Assembly (NCBI RefSeq): GCF_000714815.1 | Contig: NZ_JMIH01000021.1 | Span: 62,001-126,000, forward strand | Source: Anditalea andensis | GTDB lineage: Bacteria > Bacteroidota > Bacteroidia > Cytophagales > Cyclobacteriaceae | Length of the DNA stretch: 64,000 bases | Direction: 5' to 3' | Shown: in pieces, positions 8,923 through 17,808 of the stretch | Position numbering within the stretch: the first letter of the stretch is position 1 | Layout: each line of letters starts with the position of its first letter | The notes under the pieces: model-generated | The model's database searches: none | What the model was told of the DNA's origin: nothing | The model's input: only the letters and a program-made list of their open reading frames with translations | Made by a program: the position numbers and the translations under genes

Positions 8923-10242
8923 AATCATCTCTTTTCTTTCCTGCTCTTTTACATATTTTGGTCTGATCAGTAGCCGTAAGGAGACGTCAAATGACAGATA
9001 GGCCCATGCCCAGTTTAAAAATATAAACACTTTATTTCTAACACCCAGTATGGCCATTAAATGTACAAAGAGCCACGTGAGCCATGCTAAAAACCCTTGA
9101 AACTTCAAGAACGGGAGGTCAACTACCGCCAGTTTCCTGCCCACCGTGGCCATAGATCCGAGATCTTTGTATTTAAATGGTTTTGGCTCTTTGTCCAGAG
9201 ACCACCTTCTGAGGTTGGTAGCCAGGTTAGATGCCTGCTGCATGGCTACCTGGGCCACTTGGGGATATCCCCGTGGCCTGTCGCTGGAAGCCTGTAGGCA
9301 TTGATCACCCAAGGCAAATATATTTAATGCATCTTTCAGCTGATTGTATTCATTTACGATCAGTCTTCCCCCTGGTCCGAGCTGATCAGGCTGCAGCCCT
9401 TCTATGGCATTTGGTTTTATCCCTGCTGCCCATACCAGCGTTTTGGTATTGAAATCAGGATATCCTTCCACCCTTACGGTGTCGCCATCATAATCCTTAA
9501 CAGAGGCGTTGAATATGATTTCAACACCCAATGACTTGAGATATTTAAAGGCATGTGTACTCGCTTCATTAGACATGCCCGCTAGAAGGCTCGTACCAGC
9601 CTCGGCCAGGATCACCTGCATCTGAGAAAAATCAAGTTCTGGGTAATCTTTAGGCAATATCATATTTTTAAGTTCGGCCATAGCCCCAGCCAGCTCCACT
9701 CCAGTGGGCCCTCCTCCTACTATGACTATGTTCATCAAGGCCTTTCTTTCGGTTTCGTCAAATGTATTCATCGCCTTCTCATAGTTGGCTATAATTCTAT
9801 TTCTGAGATAAAGCGCTTCCGAAACAGATTTCATGGGTATACTGCGCTCCTTTATCTGCTGCAAACCGAAATAATTGGTGTCTGCCCCTAAAGCCAAAAC
9901 CAGATAATCATAATGAATAAACCCTGAGGGGGTATATACCTTTTGTGCATATTGGTCTATGGCTTTTACCTCTGCCATTCTCACGGAGACATTCCTATGA
10001 TGGTGAAAAATTTTTCTTAAAGGAAAAGATATGGCACTAGGTTCCAGCCCGGAAGTAGCTACCTGGTAAAACAAGGGTTGGAACTGATGATAGTTGTTCT
10101 TATCTATAAGTATCACCTGATAGTCTGCGCCGATTAATTTCTGGGCCAATTTCAGACCCGCAAATCCTGCCCCAAGGATCACTATGCGTTTGTGAGGGCT
10201 TTCGGGTAAGTTGGGAAAGGGAAAAGAAGGGGAGAATTCCAT
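8908..10242 (-). CDS. ndh: Type II NADH:quinone oxidoreductase (NDH-2)
   Basis: 444 aa single-subunit flavoprotein that oxidises NADH and reduces membrane quinone without pumping protons. FAD-binding motif IVILGAGFAGLKLA at about 20-33, NADH-binding motif IVIVGGGPTGVELAGAMAE at 172-190, and the second FAD contact NIFALGDQC. The C-terminal part has two hydrophobic stretches (FQGFLAWLTWLFVHLMAIL and the FIFLNWAWAYLSF region) that would anchor it to the inner membrane. Length is usual for the Bacteroidota form. Confidence 0.92.
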   Translation of the reverse strand: MEFSPSFPFPNLPESPHKRIVILGAGFAGLKLAQKLIGADYQVILIDKNNYHQFQPLFYQVATSGLEPSAISFPLRKIFHHHRNVSVRMAEVKAIDQYAQKVYTPSGFIHYDYLVLALGADTNYFGLQQIKERSIPMKSVSEALYLRNRIIANYEKAMNTFDETERKALMNIVIVGGGPTGVELAGAMAELKNMILPKDYPELDFSQMQVILAEAGTSLLAGMSNEASTHAFKYLKSLGVEIIFNASVKDYDGDTVRVEGYPDFNTKTLVWAAGIKPNAIEGLQPDQLGPGGRLIVNEYNQLKDALNIFALGDQCLQASSDRPRGYPQVAQVAMQQASNLATNLRRWSLDKEPKPFKYKDLGSMATVGRKLAVVDLPFLKFQGFLAWLTWLFVHLMAILGVRNKVFIFLNWAWAYLSFDVSLRLLIRPKYVKEQERKEMIEDKE

Positions 10243-10593
10243 AGTATGTATTTACAGATCAATTAATAAACGTATGGTCACTAATTTCGTTTACCTATTT
10301 AAAATTAAAATAAATTTCTATATAAATGCCATTCAGCCGGGCAATACTTCTAAAATGTTTTGCCTGCCAAAAGTAAGGCCTTGAAATTCCAAATTGAATA
10401 TAGGGGATGCCTTGTTTTAAGAAATTAATAAGCAATTAAAGCTAACCCCGGTACAGAATCTGATGTTTATAGATCGCACTTTTATAGCTGGCTAATAAAA
10501 AGATTTATTATTTTTACAATCCTTATAGTTATAAAGGCAATAGGTGATTTAAAAGCAGAGATTTAAGATTTGTGTCCTGGAAAATAAAAAAAT
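10243..10593. other. Divergent promoter region between ndh and yebC
   Basis: 351 bases between two divergently read genes, so it should hold promoters for both. TATTTTTA at about 10508-10518 comes close to the Bacteroidota -7 element in front of yebC, but no -33 element at the right spacing was convincing. Nothing else was seen. Confidence 0.35.
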
Positions 10594-11301
10594 ATGGGAA
10601 GAGCATACGAATTCAGAAAAGAAAGAAAATTTAAGCGCTGGAATAAAATGTCCAAAGTCTTTACCCGGCTGGGTAAAGAAATAGTAATGGCAGTGAAAGC
10701 AGGCGGGCCTGATCCTGGTAATAATGCCAAGCTGAGAACCATCATCCAAAATGCCAAAGGTGCCTCTATGCCCAAGGACCGCATCGAAGCTGCCATCGCC
10801 CGAGCCAGTAATAAAGATGAAAAAGATTACGAAGAAGTCATCTATGAAGGATATGGTCCACATGGTATAGCCGTCATTATAGAAACCTCTACAGATAATA
10901 TCAATAGGACTGTAGCCAATATCAGGCATTATTTCTCCAAAGCTGGCGGATCCTTGGGTACATCGGGTTCGGTCAGTTTTATGTTTGACCACAAGGCAGT
11001 ATTCCGTTTTCCCAAAGGAGAGCACGATATAGAAGCGCTTGAACTGGAGCTGATAGATTTTGGCCTGGACGATATAGATGAAAACGAAGGAGAAATATTT
11101 GTTTTTACGGCTTTTGAGGATTTTGGCAATATGCAGAAAGCCCTTGAAGATAAGCATATAGAAATAACCAGCGCTGAATTCCAAAGATTTCCTATGTCTA
11201 CCACCGAACTTACCGAAGAGCAGGAGGAAGAAATCCATAAAATGATCGAACGCATGGAAGAAGATGATGACATCAACCAAGTGTACCATAATATGGCATA
11301 A
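10594..11301 (+). CDS. yebC: YebC/PmpR (TACO1) family protein
   Basis: 235 aa member of the YebC/TACO1 family. Members were described as DNA-binding regulators, and more recent work shows that some help ribosomes translate difficult stretches. The start MGRAYEFRK and the motifs AVKAGGPDPGNNAKLR and EGYGPHGIAVIIE are family signatures; the C-terminus ends in a strongly acidic helix. Most members begin MAGHSKW, so the start differs slightly, as in other Bacteroidota. It stands upstream of yjjX in the same direction. Confidence 0.93.
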   Translation: MGRAYEFRKERKFKRWNKMSKVFTRLGKEIVMAVKAGGPDPGNNAKLRTIIQNAKGASMPKDRIEAAIARASNKDEKDYEEVIYEGYGPHGIAVIIETSTDNINRTVANIRHYFSKAGGSLGTSGSVSFMFDHKAVFRFPKGEHDIEALELELIDFGLDDIDENEGEIFVFTAFEDFGNMQKALEDKHIEITSAEFQRFPMSTTELTEEQEEEIHKMIERMEEDDDINQVYHNMA

Positions 11302-11358
11302 ATTAATAGAATAGTCCTTGGGGGTAAACCAAGGCTATTTACCTAAAAATATATAAGC

Positions 11359-11928
11359 ATGAATTTTCCTAAAAGATCCAATATCCAGCAAACGGCCCGC
11401 CAGCAACTGGTAATCGTGGGTAGTCGTAATCCAGTAAAGATTAAAAGTACTGATCATGCATTTCATAAGATCTTTGAGCATGCCTTCGTAGTTCAAGGAC
11501 TGGAAGTAAACTCTGGTGTTTCAGATCAGCCTTTAGGGGATGAAGAGACCCTTAAAGGAGCTATGAACCGGGCGAAAAATGCAAATATGGCTTTTCCAGA
11601 AGCAGACTATTGGGTAGGTATAGAAGGAGGGGTAGAAAATAACAATGGTAAGATGAATGCTTTTGCTTTTATAGTGGTTTTAGATAAAAACGGGAAATTG
11701 GGAAAAGCCAAAACTGCCACTTTTGATCTTCCTGATGTAATAGCCAATCTCATTATGGGAGGGATGGAACTCGGCGCAGCAGATGACCAGCACTTTAACA
11801 GGGAAAATTCCAAGGAAGGGGATGGAGCTGTGGGCATGTTAACTCACGGTATCGTAACCAGAAAGGAATATTACGAACAGGCCATTATCCTTGCCCTGAT
11901 CCCATTTGCCAATGAATCCATGTATTGA
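11359..11928 (+). CDS. yjjX: Inosine/xanthosine triphosphatase
   Basis: 189 aa protein of the YjjX/DUF84 family, which hydrolyses ITP and XTP so that damaged purines are not used for nucleic acid synthesis. Seen are the N-terminal VIVGSRNPVKIKST nucleotide-binding loop, the PLGDEETLKGAMNRAKNA helix, the VGIEGGVE loop, and GAVGMLTHGIVTRKEYYEQA near the C-terminus. The order and length (about 170-190 aa) match the family. It follows yebC by 57 bases and may share its transcript. Confidence 0.9.
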   Translation: MNFPKRSNIQQTARQQLVIVGSRNPVKIKSTDHAFHKIFEHAFVVQGLEVNSGVSDQPLGDEETLKGAMNRAKNANMAFPEADYWVGIEGGVENNNGKMNAFAFIVVLDKNGKLGKAKTATFDLPDVIANLIMGGMELGAADDQHFNRENSKEGDGAVGMLTHGIVTRKEYYEQAIILALIPFANESMY

Positions 11929-11957
11929 TACTTTCTATCCCCTATAGACAATATCAA

Positions 11958-11989
11958 TTGGATTTATAAAATTATATAGATTACTTTTG
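11958..11989 (+). promoter_or_regulatory. Bacteroidota-type promoter of the thioredoxin gene
   Basis: TTG at 11958-11960 and TACTTTTG at 11982-11989, separated by 21 bases, match the -33 TTG and -7 TAnnTTTG consensus of Bacteroidota. The likely transcript start is a few bases past 11989, some 25-30 bases before the thioredoxin ATG. Confidence 0.75.
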
Positions 11990-12021
11990 TCACGAAAATT
12001 AAACACTAACTAGATTAAGAT

Positions 12022-12336
12022 ATGCTACAGGAACTGGAACAGGATAACTTGCAGGAAATTATTAATACCAATGAAAATGTAATCGTACAGTATGGTGCCA
12101 GCTGGTGCGGAAGCTGCAGAATCATGAAGCCAAAAATGAAAAGATTGGCCAATGAATATAACGGTGTCAAGTTTTTATATGTAGATGCTGAAAAATTACC
12201 TGAGTCTAGAAAATTGGCTGCAGTGACCAATTTGCCTACTTTTGCATCTTTCAAATCAGGTAAGCTGGTAAACCAGACCCAAACCAATAAAGAAGAAAAC
12301 CTTAAAGCTATAATTGATGAGATTGCCAATAATTAA
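12022..12336 (+). CDS. Thioredoxin family protein
   Basis: 104 aa, a single thioredoxin domain with no signal peptide, so cytoplasmic. The active site is W28-C29-G30-S31-C32 (usual thioredoxin WCGPC has proline where this has serine), and the cis-proline loop is TNLPTFASF. The Pro to Ser change may alter redox potential. It is followed by a small gene whose start lies inside it, so the two are coupled and probably act together. Confidence 0.92.
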   Translation: MLQELEQDNLQEIINTNENVIVQYGASWCGSCRIMKPKMKRLANEYNGVKFLYVDAEKLPESRKLAAVTNLPTFASFKSGKLVNQTQTNKEENLKAIIDEIANN

Positions 12337-12574
12337 GCATGTATTATCGTTTATAGAAGAAAACGACGAAGACTGGGTAAATGAAACCATAGAACTACTA
12401 GAATCTATGACAGAAATTCCCTCACTAAAAGATGAAGAAGTAGAGGTTATGGGAGAATTGCTTTCAAACTTATACGGAACATTGGAGGTGCAAAGAATGA
12501 TCAAAGATGGAATGGACCGAAAAGAAGCCATGAATGCATTTATGCAGCGGGTAATGGGTTCTATCGATAAATGA
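12317..12574 (+). CDS. Small conserved protein after thioredoxin (DUF6952-like)
   Basis: 85 aa from the ATG at 12317, overlapping the end of the thioredoxin gene by 20 bases. It is acidic and predicted helical, with the conserved-looking pieces IKHVLSFIEENDEDWVNETI and FMQRVMGSIDK at the end. It resembles short proteins that follow thioredoxin in many Bacteroidota, to my memory called DUF6952. No cysteine is present, so it is not itself a redox protein. Its function is unknown; partnership with the thioredoxin is inferred from overlap. Confidence 0.75.
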   Translation: MRLPIIKHVLSFIEENDEDWVNETIELLESMTEIPSLKDEEVEVMGELLSNLYGTLEVQRMIKDGMDRKEAMNAFMQRVMGSIDK

Positions 12575-12637
12575 AGAATATTAATATCAGCTAAGAGGTT
12601 GTTTAATTACCCGGTTTAAAACCTACTGATGCTTAGG

Positions 12638-12667
12638 AGTGTGCTGTTAAAGGCACACTTTTTTTTT
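12638..12667 (+). terminator. Rho-independent terminator of the thioredoxin pair
   Basis: A 7-bp stem (AGTGTGC at 12638-12644, GCACACT at 12653-12659) with an 8-base loop, followed by nine T. It ends the transcript of the thioredoxin and its small partner. Confidence 0.88.
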
Positions 12668-13008
12668 GAAGTGACCTATGTAGACATACCTTTATCAAAT
12701 ACTATAGTAGATAAGCACTTAAAAGAATCTGCACCTAAAGCGAAGGGAAATAGTAAATCATATGGGAAAGAAATCTAAGGCACAATTGCTGATGATTAGA
12801 AATCCACCATGGGATTTTAACCTTCCCACATCTGGACAGTTCTAGACTTTCTACTGCTTTTTTTTACGCGTGCAAAATCCTACTCCATCAAGGAAGGGAG
12901 GTCATGGATATCATTTTTTGCAGCTTAGAACTTTTGTGTATGATAGGAATGATAAATTTCCTCTAAATTTTCCCATCATTCCTTTTGAGCTACTTGAAGC
13001 TTTTTTAT
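12668..13008. other. Intergenic region without a clear gene
   Basis: After the terminator, 12667-12777 can be read as 37 codons ending GKSYGKEI-like, but it has no start codon and no recognisable family, so at most it is a scrap. A 9-bp inverted repeat (AGGAATGAT at 12945-12953, ATCATTCCT at 12975-12983) lies just past the stop of the minus-strand gene at 13009 and may act as its terminator, although it lacks a T run on that strand. Confidence 0.35.
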
Positions 13009-13995
13009 CTATTGACCCAATTTAAGGTTATCTAGAAAATTGGTCAACGCCACCTTCCAGTTAGGATCAGCATCCCACACCGGACCGATGTACTGTTCAT
13101 CTCTTACCAGAAACCTGATATAATATTTAATGACTATCCTATTGTAAATGTCAGGGGAAGTAGGGGTATCAGATAGCCCCATGGTTTTCATAAGATCCCC
13201 TTCGCGTCCCTCCACTCGCATAAGCATGAACTGGGTGCGGTCTTTTATCAGTTCGGCGTTGGTTTTGGGGCCTGTGAGATAATCTACCTGATGGGGATAG
13301 AAACTGTCCATAATTTGCTGGATTTCTGCTTTTTGTAAATCCTGAGCCTTAGCGATCTCTTGTTCGGACCTTCCGAGCATATCATATCTATATTTGGTAA
13401 GCAGACCCGATTCCCCCCCGGCACCTGTAAGCGGTACGGCCAGTTTAAACGTATTTAAATTTAAAGGATTTCGCCGTAGGTAATTAATATTAGCAGCACT
13501 TGAAGGTGCCAAAAATTCTGGTACATCTATGACTAGGAGGTTTTTGGTTTTTATCCCATTGCCAGCAGTAGCCAATTTTTCTTTTATGCCATCAAGTTTA
13601 TTGTCTGCTAGGGACCATGATGAAGCTGATGGCACGATGCTTCGGGTTCCTGAAAAAGGCAGTATGTGCACCTCCATCTGACCACTGGTCTTTCTGGTCA
13701 CCAGTACGATGCTCTTTACAAGTCTTTTACTAAATTGTGCAGCATACCCACTCTGTATTTCTTCACTCAGCACGATATCTTCCAGTTCATAATAGGCTAT
13801 AGGATCACCTCCAGCTGACACCAATGAGGAGTGTAACTCGTGGGCAAGATTTTCAAAAGAAAGGATCGGACGAGCTGAAGGAGAGTTGGAAATAAGTACC
13901 ACTGATTTACCGTCTAAGAAGAAATCAGGCAGTGCAGATTGAGCCATCGTCGGTACAGACCACAGGCAAACAATAAAAATCAAACTTACTCTCAT
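13009..13995 (-). CDS. Exported protein of unknown function
   Basis: 328 aa when started at the internal ATG at 13995, which puts a clean signal peptide (MRVSLIFIVCLWSVPTMAQ) at the N-terminus; an upstream ATG at 14019 would add eight residues ahead of it. The mature part has mixed alpha/beta character with a predicted nucleotide-binding-like strand order (KSVVLISNSPSA, KSIVLVTRK, KNLLVIDVPEF), but no motif I can name. It is probably periplasmic or outer-membrane associated. It stands alone and I do not recognise the family. Confidence 0.7.
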   Translation of the reverse strand: MRVSLIFIVCLWSVPTMAQSALPDFFLDGKSVVLISNSPSARPILSFENLAHELHSSLVSAGGDPIAYYELEDIVLSEEIQSGYAAQFSKRLVKSIVLVTRKTSGQMEVHILPFSGTRSIVPSASSWSLADNKLDGIKEKLATAGNGIKTKNLLVIDVPEFLAPSSAANINYLRRNPLNLNTFKLAVPLTGAGGESGLLTKYRYDMLGRSEQEIAKAQDLQKAEIQQIMDSFYPHQVDYLTGPKTNAELIKDRTQFMLMRVEGREGDLMKTMGLSDTPTSPDIYNRIVIKYYIRFLVRDEQYIGPVWDADPNWKVALTNFLDNLKLGQ

Positions 13996-14160
13996 ACAGT
14001 TTACTCTATTCAAAGGCAAATTAAAACCATTTTGACATAAAGCTATATAAATTAACTCTTTTTAATATTGCTTATTATACCACAAATCGTTGAATAACCA
14101 TTAATTTGCATGCTATCAATTTGGTGAAAAGAAAAAGTGTTACCATTAGACTATTAAATA

Positions 14161-15075
14161 ATGAAGTACCATAAAATATGCATTTTAATCTGTACTCTGG
14201 TGATGAGCCATGTTATGATGGCTCAGGAAGTCAAACGTGACCGGCTGATGAATGATATCAAATACCTTTCCTCAGCCGAACTCCAAGGCAGAAAACCGCT
14301 TACAGCAGGGAGTCTACTGGCAAGAAAGCATATTCGCCAGCGATTTGACCACTTGGGCTTGAGCAGCCAATATACTGACCATACCCAATATTTCACCTTT
14401 ACAGGAAGGGGCGAGACTACCGTTTATGAAAATGCAGCCAACATCATAGGGTTTATCCCTGGGCAGGAAAGTGCAGACATCATCGTGATCACTGCCCATT
14501 ATGATCATTTAGGAGTAAGAAATGAAGAAATATACCATGGAGCCGATGACAATGCCAGTGGATCTGCAGCTTTATTAGCTTTAGCCGAGTACTTTTCCAA
14601 AAACCGACCTAGGCATTCTATCATGTTTGCAGCGCTGGATGGGGAAGAAATGGGACTTCAAGGGGCCAAAGCTTTGATCAATGATTTTCCATTTCCGTTG
14701 GAGCAGATTATGCTCAACATCAATATGGATATGATTTCGAGAAACGATAAGAATGAACTATATGCCACAGGGTCATTCCATAACCCCCATCTTCTGCCCA
14801 TTCTGCAGCAGGTAGGCAGAGAAGCTCCGATAAAATTAAGATTCGGACATGATGACCCGGCTATGGGATCTGATGATTGGACCTTTTCATCAGACCATGC
14901 ACCATTCCACCTACAGAAAATCCCCTATATATATTTTGGTGTAGAGGACCATGATGATTATCATAAACCTACGGATACATTTGAAAATATTGATCAGGAG
15001 TTCTATTACAATGCTGTCCTCACCATACTGAGATCGGTAAAAGCATTTGATGAAGCATTGTTCACGATTAAATAA
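14161..15075 (+). CDS. Secreted M28 family zinc aminopeptidase
   Basis: 304 aa peptidase with a signal peptide (about 1-21). It has the two-zinc site of family M28: H113 and D115 in TAHYDHLG, D129 in GADDNASG, the catalytic and metal-binding glutamates E162-E163 in DGEEMG, D190 in NINMDM, and H268 in DYHKPTDTF. Members remove N-terminal amino acids from peptides outside the cytoplasm, though substrates vary widely. All ligands are intact, so it should be active. It ends at a strong hairpin shared with a convergent gene. Confidence 0.9.
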   Translation: MKYHKICILICTLVMSHVMMAQEVKRDRLMNDIKYLSSAELQGRKPLTAGSLLARKHIRQRFDHLGLSSQYTDHTQYFTFTGRGETTVYENAANIIGFIPGQESADIIVITAHYDHLGVRNEEIYHGADDNASGSAALLALAEYFSKNRPRHSIMFAALDGEEMGLQGAKALINDFPFPLEQIMLNINMDMISRNDKNELYATGSFHNPHLLPILQQVGREAPIKLRFGHDDPAMGSDDWTFSSDHAPFHLQKIPYIYFGVEDHDDYHKPTDTFENIDQEFYYNAVLTILRSVKAFDEALFTIK

Positions 15076-15090
15076 ATTCTTTTTAAATTT

Positions 15091-15125
15091 AAAAGTCCCG
15101 ACCAACAGCACTGACCGGGACTTTT
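15091..15125 (+). terminator. Terminator after the M28 peptidase gene
   Basis: A perfect 10-bp stem (AAAAGTCCCG at 15091-15100, CGGGACTTTT at 15116-15125) with a 15-base loop. Because the stem starts with A and ends with T, it can stop transcription from both sides, serving the convergent VOC gene as well. Confidence 0.8.
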
Positions 15126-15173
15126 AACTTCTTCGGCTATCGCTATATTAAGTAAACAGAAATTTGTCCTTTT

Positions 15174-15596
15174 TTATTTCGCAAAAATCTGGCTGGGATC
15201 CTGAAAGGATTTAAACTCCAGGGCATTCCCGCTCGGATCTAAAAAAAACATAGTAGCCTGCTCCCCTACTTCTCCCTTAAAACGGATGTATGGCTCAATG
15301 ATAAATTGGATGCCATGATCTCTGAGCTTATCAGCCAACTTATGCCATGCATTCCATTCCAGGAGTGCGCCGAAATGCCTTACCGGTACATTTTTCCCAT
15401 CTACCTCGTTTGCCAGGGCCTGCTGGAGTTCTTCAGGCTTCACATGGGCGGACAGTTGATGGCCAAAAAAATTAAAATCTATCCATTTTTCTGTGCTTCT
15501 GCCGATTTCGCAACCTAACAGGTCCTGATAGAATGATCTGGTCTCTTCTATGTCTCTTATAGGAAAAGCTAGGTGAAAAGGATTAAACTGACTCAT
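15174..15596 (-). CDS. VOC (glyoxalase/dioxygenase fold) protein
   Basis: 140 aa protein of the vicinal oxygen chelate superfamily, with two beta-alpha-beta-beta-beta halves. Typical elements are [21 protein letters not shown] near the start, with a metal-ligand histidine at H8, H-containing HFGALLEW in the middle and [15 protein letters not shown] near the end, where the last glutamate would be a metal ligand. Relatives include dioxygenases and glyoxalases. The substrate is not known. It faces away from the patatin gene, 65 bases apart. Confidence 0.8.
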   Translation of the reverse strand: MSQFNPFHLAFPIRDIEETRSFYQDLLGCEIGRSTEKWIDFNFFGHQLSAHVKPEELQQALANEVDGKNVPVRHFGALLEWNAWHKLADKLRDHGIQFIIEPYIRFKGEVGEQATMFFLDPSGNALEFKSFQDPSQIFAK

Positions 15597-15661
15597 ATTA
15601 TTGTAGTTTTATATTCTGAATGGTGAAAGTAAAATTAAATAAATACAGTGACATTTAAACT

Positions 15662-16564
15662 ATGGCTACCAAAACTGTATCATTGGTACTCTCCAGTGGA
15701 GGAGCAAGGGGACTTGCCCATATCGGAGTGATAGAAGCGCTGGAGGCAAATGGCTATCAGATCAATGCCATTGCAGGGTGTTCCATGGGTGCCCTTATTG
15801 CCGGTGTGTATGCCAAAGGCAACCTTAAAGAATTTACCCACTGGATATGTCATCTGGATAGGATAGATGTATTTTCACTAATGGATTTCACCTTGTCCAG
15901 CCGTGGGTTTATCAAGGGGGAAAAAGTATTTAATGTCATTCAGACCTTGATAGGAGATATACAGATCGAGGAGCTGCCGGTACCTTTTCTTTGCAATGCG
16001 GTGGATATCAGCAATGGTGAAGAAAGGATTTTTGATAACGGAAGCCTTTTCAGTGCCATACGTGCTTCAGCATCCATTCCGACAGTCATCCAGCCCGCCC
16101 AGATAGATGGCCGCCAATATGTAGATGGCGGACTGGTTAATCCACTCCCTTTGAGTCTTTTAAAGCCGTTTCAATCTGATCTGGTGGTAGCTTCAGATGT
16201 AAATGGCCCGATAGACTGCCTGGTACCTCAAAGAAACTCAGAAAAAGAAGAAAGTAGTATCCTGGCAGTACCTGCATGGGTAGTCGAGTACAAACAAAAA
16301 ATCAGTAAATATCTGCCAAGAGATAAGAAAGAGGCTATTAAATTGAAATCTGTGGGTTTCTTTGATCTAATGACCTTTACATTGGACGTGATGCAGGATA
16401 AGATTTCAGATTATATAGTAGCTCAGCACCCTGTGGATCTCCATATTAAAATCAGCCGTAGGCAATGCGGAACTTTTGAGTTTTATAGAGCTAAAGAAAT
16501 TATAGATATCGGCAGGCAATTGACATTAGATGCTCTCAAGGAAAAAAAACTGATGCAACCATGA
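15662..16564 (+). CDS. Patatin-like phospholipase
   Basis: 300 aa lipid acyl hydrolase of the RssA/NTE-like patatin group. The oxyanion hole is SSGGARGLAH (11-20), the nucleophile elbow is G39-C40-S41-M42-G43, and the catalytic aspartate is D155 in YVDGGLVNPLP. These form the Ser-Asp dyad. No signal peptide, so cytoplasmic or membrane-attached. Its stop overlaps the start of the next gene (ATGA at 16561-16564), which suggests coupled function with the methyltransferase. Confidence 0.92.
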   Translation: MATKTVSLVLSSGGARGLAHIGVIEALEANGYQINAIAGCSMGALIAGVYAKGNLKEFTHWICHLDRIDVFSLMDFTLSSRGFIKGEKVFNVIQTLIGDIQIEELPVPFLCNAVDISNGEERIFDNGSLFSAIRASASIPTVIQPAQIDGRQYVDGGLVNPLPLSLLKPFQSDLVVASDVNGPIDCLVPQRNSEKEESSILAVPAWVVEYKQKISKYLPRDKKEAIKLKSVGFFDLMTFTLDVMQDKISDYIVAQHPVDLHIKISRRQCGTFEFYRAKEIIDIGRQLTLDALKEKKLMQP

Positions 16565-17181
16565 CCATACAGGAACTCAATAAGCTTTTGGGCAACATAG
16601 ATATCTACCTTTTGGACCAAATCCTTAAGGGCAGATTTACCAAAGAAATGAAAATTTTGGATGCTGGATGTGGTGAAGGCAGGAATACCATCTACTTCCT
16701 ACATGAGGGATACCAGATTTTCGGGGTGGATTATAATCCCATAGCCATACAGATGGCCAGGATTTACGCACAAACCATACAGAAAAATTATGATATTTTC
16801 CGCTTCCAGACAGCTATGGTGGATGACATGCCGTTTCATCAAGGTGCATTTGATGCAATTATTTCCTCTGCAGTCCTTCATTTTGCTAAAGATACAGCCC
16901 ATTTTCTAAGGATGATGGCCGAAATGATGAAAGTACTTAAACCAAAAGGAATATTTTTTTTAAGGATGTGCACTGGATTTGCTGGAATAGATCAAATCAG
17001 TGAGGATAGAGGAAACGGGGTCTTTGACCTTCCGGATGGCAGCAGGCGTTTTTTATTGTCTGAAGGACTCCTTGATGAAATTATGAAAAAGTACGGACTG
17101 ATTTTCCTTGAAGCCCCAAAGACTGTGCTGGTTCATGGAAAAAGGACCATGGGTACATTTATATTTCTTAAGAATGAATAG
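16561..17181 (+). CDS. Class I SAM-dependent methyltransferase
   Basis: 206 aa, Rossmann-type methyltransferase. Motif I, ILDAGCGEGRNTIYF, binds SAM; VDYNP follows the second strand; and the SSAVLHFA strand with the LKPKGIFFLRM strand are the usual post-motifs. Substrate unknown. It overlaps the patatin gene by 4 bases. It is not ArsM: it lacks the conserved cysteines and the length of arsenite methyltransferases, so I do not link it to the arsenosugar-type genes. Confidence 0.88.
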   Translation: MTIQELNKLLGNIDIYLLDQILKGRFTKEMKILDAGCGEGRNTIYFLHEGYQIFGVDYNPIAIQMARIYAQTIQKNYDIFRFQTAMVDDMPFHQGAFDAIISSAVLHFAKDTAHFLRMMAEMMKVLKPKGIFFLRMCTGFAGIDQISEDRGNGVFDLPDGSRRFLLSEGLLDEIMKKYGLIFLEAPKTVLVHGKRTMGTFIFLKNE

Positions 17182-17199
17182 CTTGTAGCTGAACAATAC

Positions 17200-17808
17200 A
17201 TGGATATCGATATACAATACCCCCTAGAATTGATAGGAACATTTGTTTTTGCCATTTCCGGCGCCCTTGCTGTACAGGACAGGGAGCATGACCTATTTGG
17301 TGCAGGGTTTACAGGGTTCATTACAGCTATCGGGGGAGGTAGTTTGAGAGATATCTTATTGGGCAGCTATCCGCTGGTGTGGGTGGGTGATATATGGTTT
17401 TTGTACGCTATTTTTGCCGGTATCATTGTCACCTTTATGTTTCATAAACCTTTGGCAAAACTGAGAAAGACCATGTTCCTATTTGATACCGTAGGGATAG
17501 GTTTTTTTACAATATTGGGGGTGGAGAAAGCATTAAGCCTCGGTGTAAGGGTAGAAATAGCGGCTATAATGGGCATGTTTTCTGCCGTAATGGGCGGCGT
17601 GATCCGAGATACGCTTACTAATGAAATCCCAATTTTATTCAGAAAAGAGGTCTATGCAAGTGCCTGTCTAACAGGGGCAATCGTGTACCTGACGTTAAAT
17701 TATCTTACAGTAGATAGGGATATTAATATGCTTGTATCCATAGGAATCATTATCGCGATCCGTGTGATAGCAGTAAAGTTTAAATTAAGTTTACCCAGAT
17801 TGGATTAA
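17200..17808 (+). CDS. Trimeric intracellular cation (TRIC) channel family protein
   Basis: 202 aa membrane protein of the TRIC/UPF0126 (YicG) family, with about seven hydrophobic helices. The two inverted repeats each carry the signature: GFITAIGGGSLRDILLG (glycine-rich kink plus Arg-Asp) in the first half and FSAVMGGVIRDTL in the second. Bacterial members form trimeric potassium or monovalent-cation channels. It follows the methyltransferase by 18 bases and probably belongs to the same transcript. Confidence 0.9.
   Translation: MDIDIQYPLELIGTFVFAISGALAVQDREHDLFGAGFTGFITAIGGGSLRDILLGSYPLVWVGDIWFLYAIFAGIIVTFMFHKPLAKLRKTMFLFDTVGIGFFTILGVEKALSLGVRVEIAAIMGMFSAVMGGVIRDTLTNEIPILFRKEVYASACLTGAIVYLTLNYLTVDRDINMLVSIGIIIAIRVIAVKFKLSLPRLD

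Noticed and set aside
12667-12777. Open stretch after the thioredoxin terminator
   Set aside because: No start codon, only about 37 codons, no recognisable motif; it could be chance or a tiny remnant.
16561-17181. Methyltransferase as the missing arsM of the arsenosugar cluster
   Set aside because: It is too short for ArsM, lacks the arsenic-binding cysteines and is coupled to a patatin gene 9 kb away.
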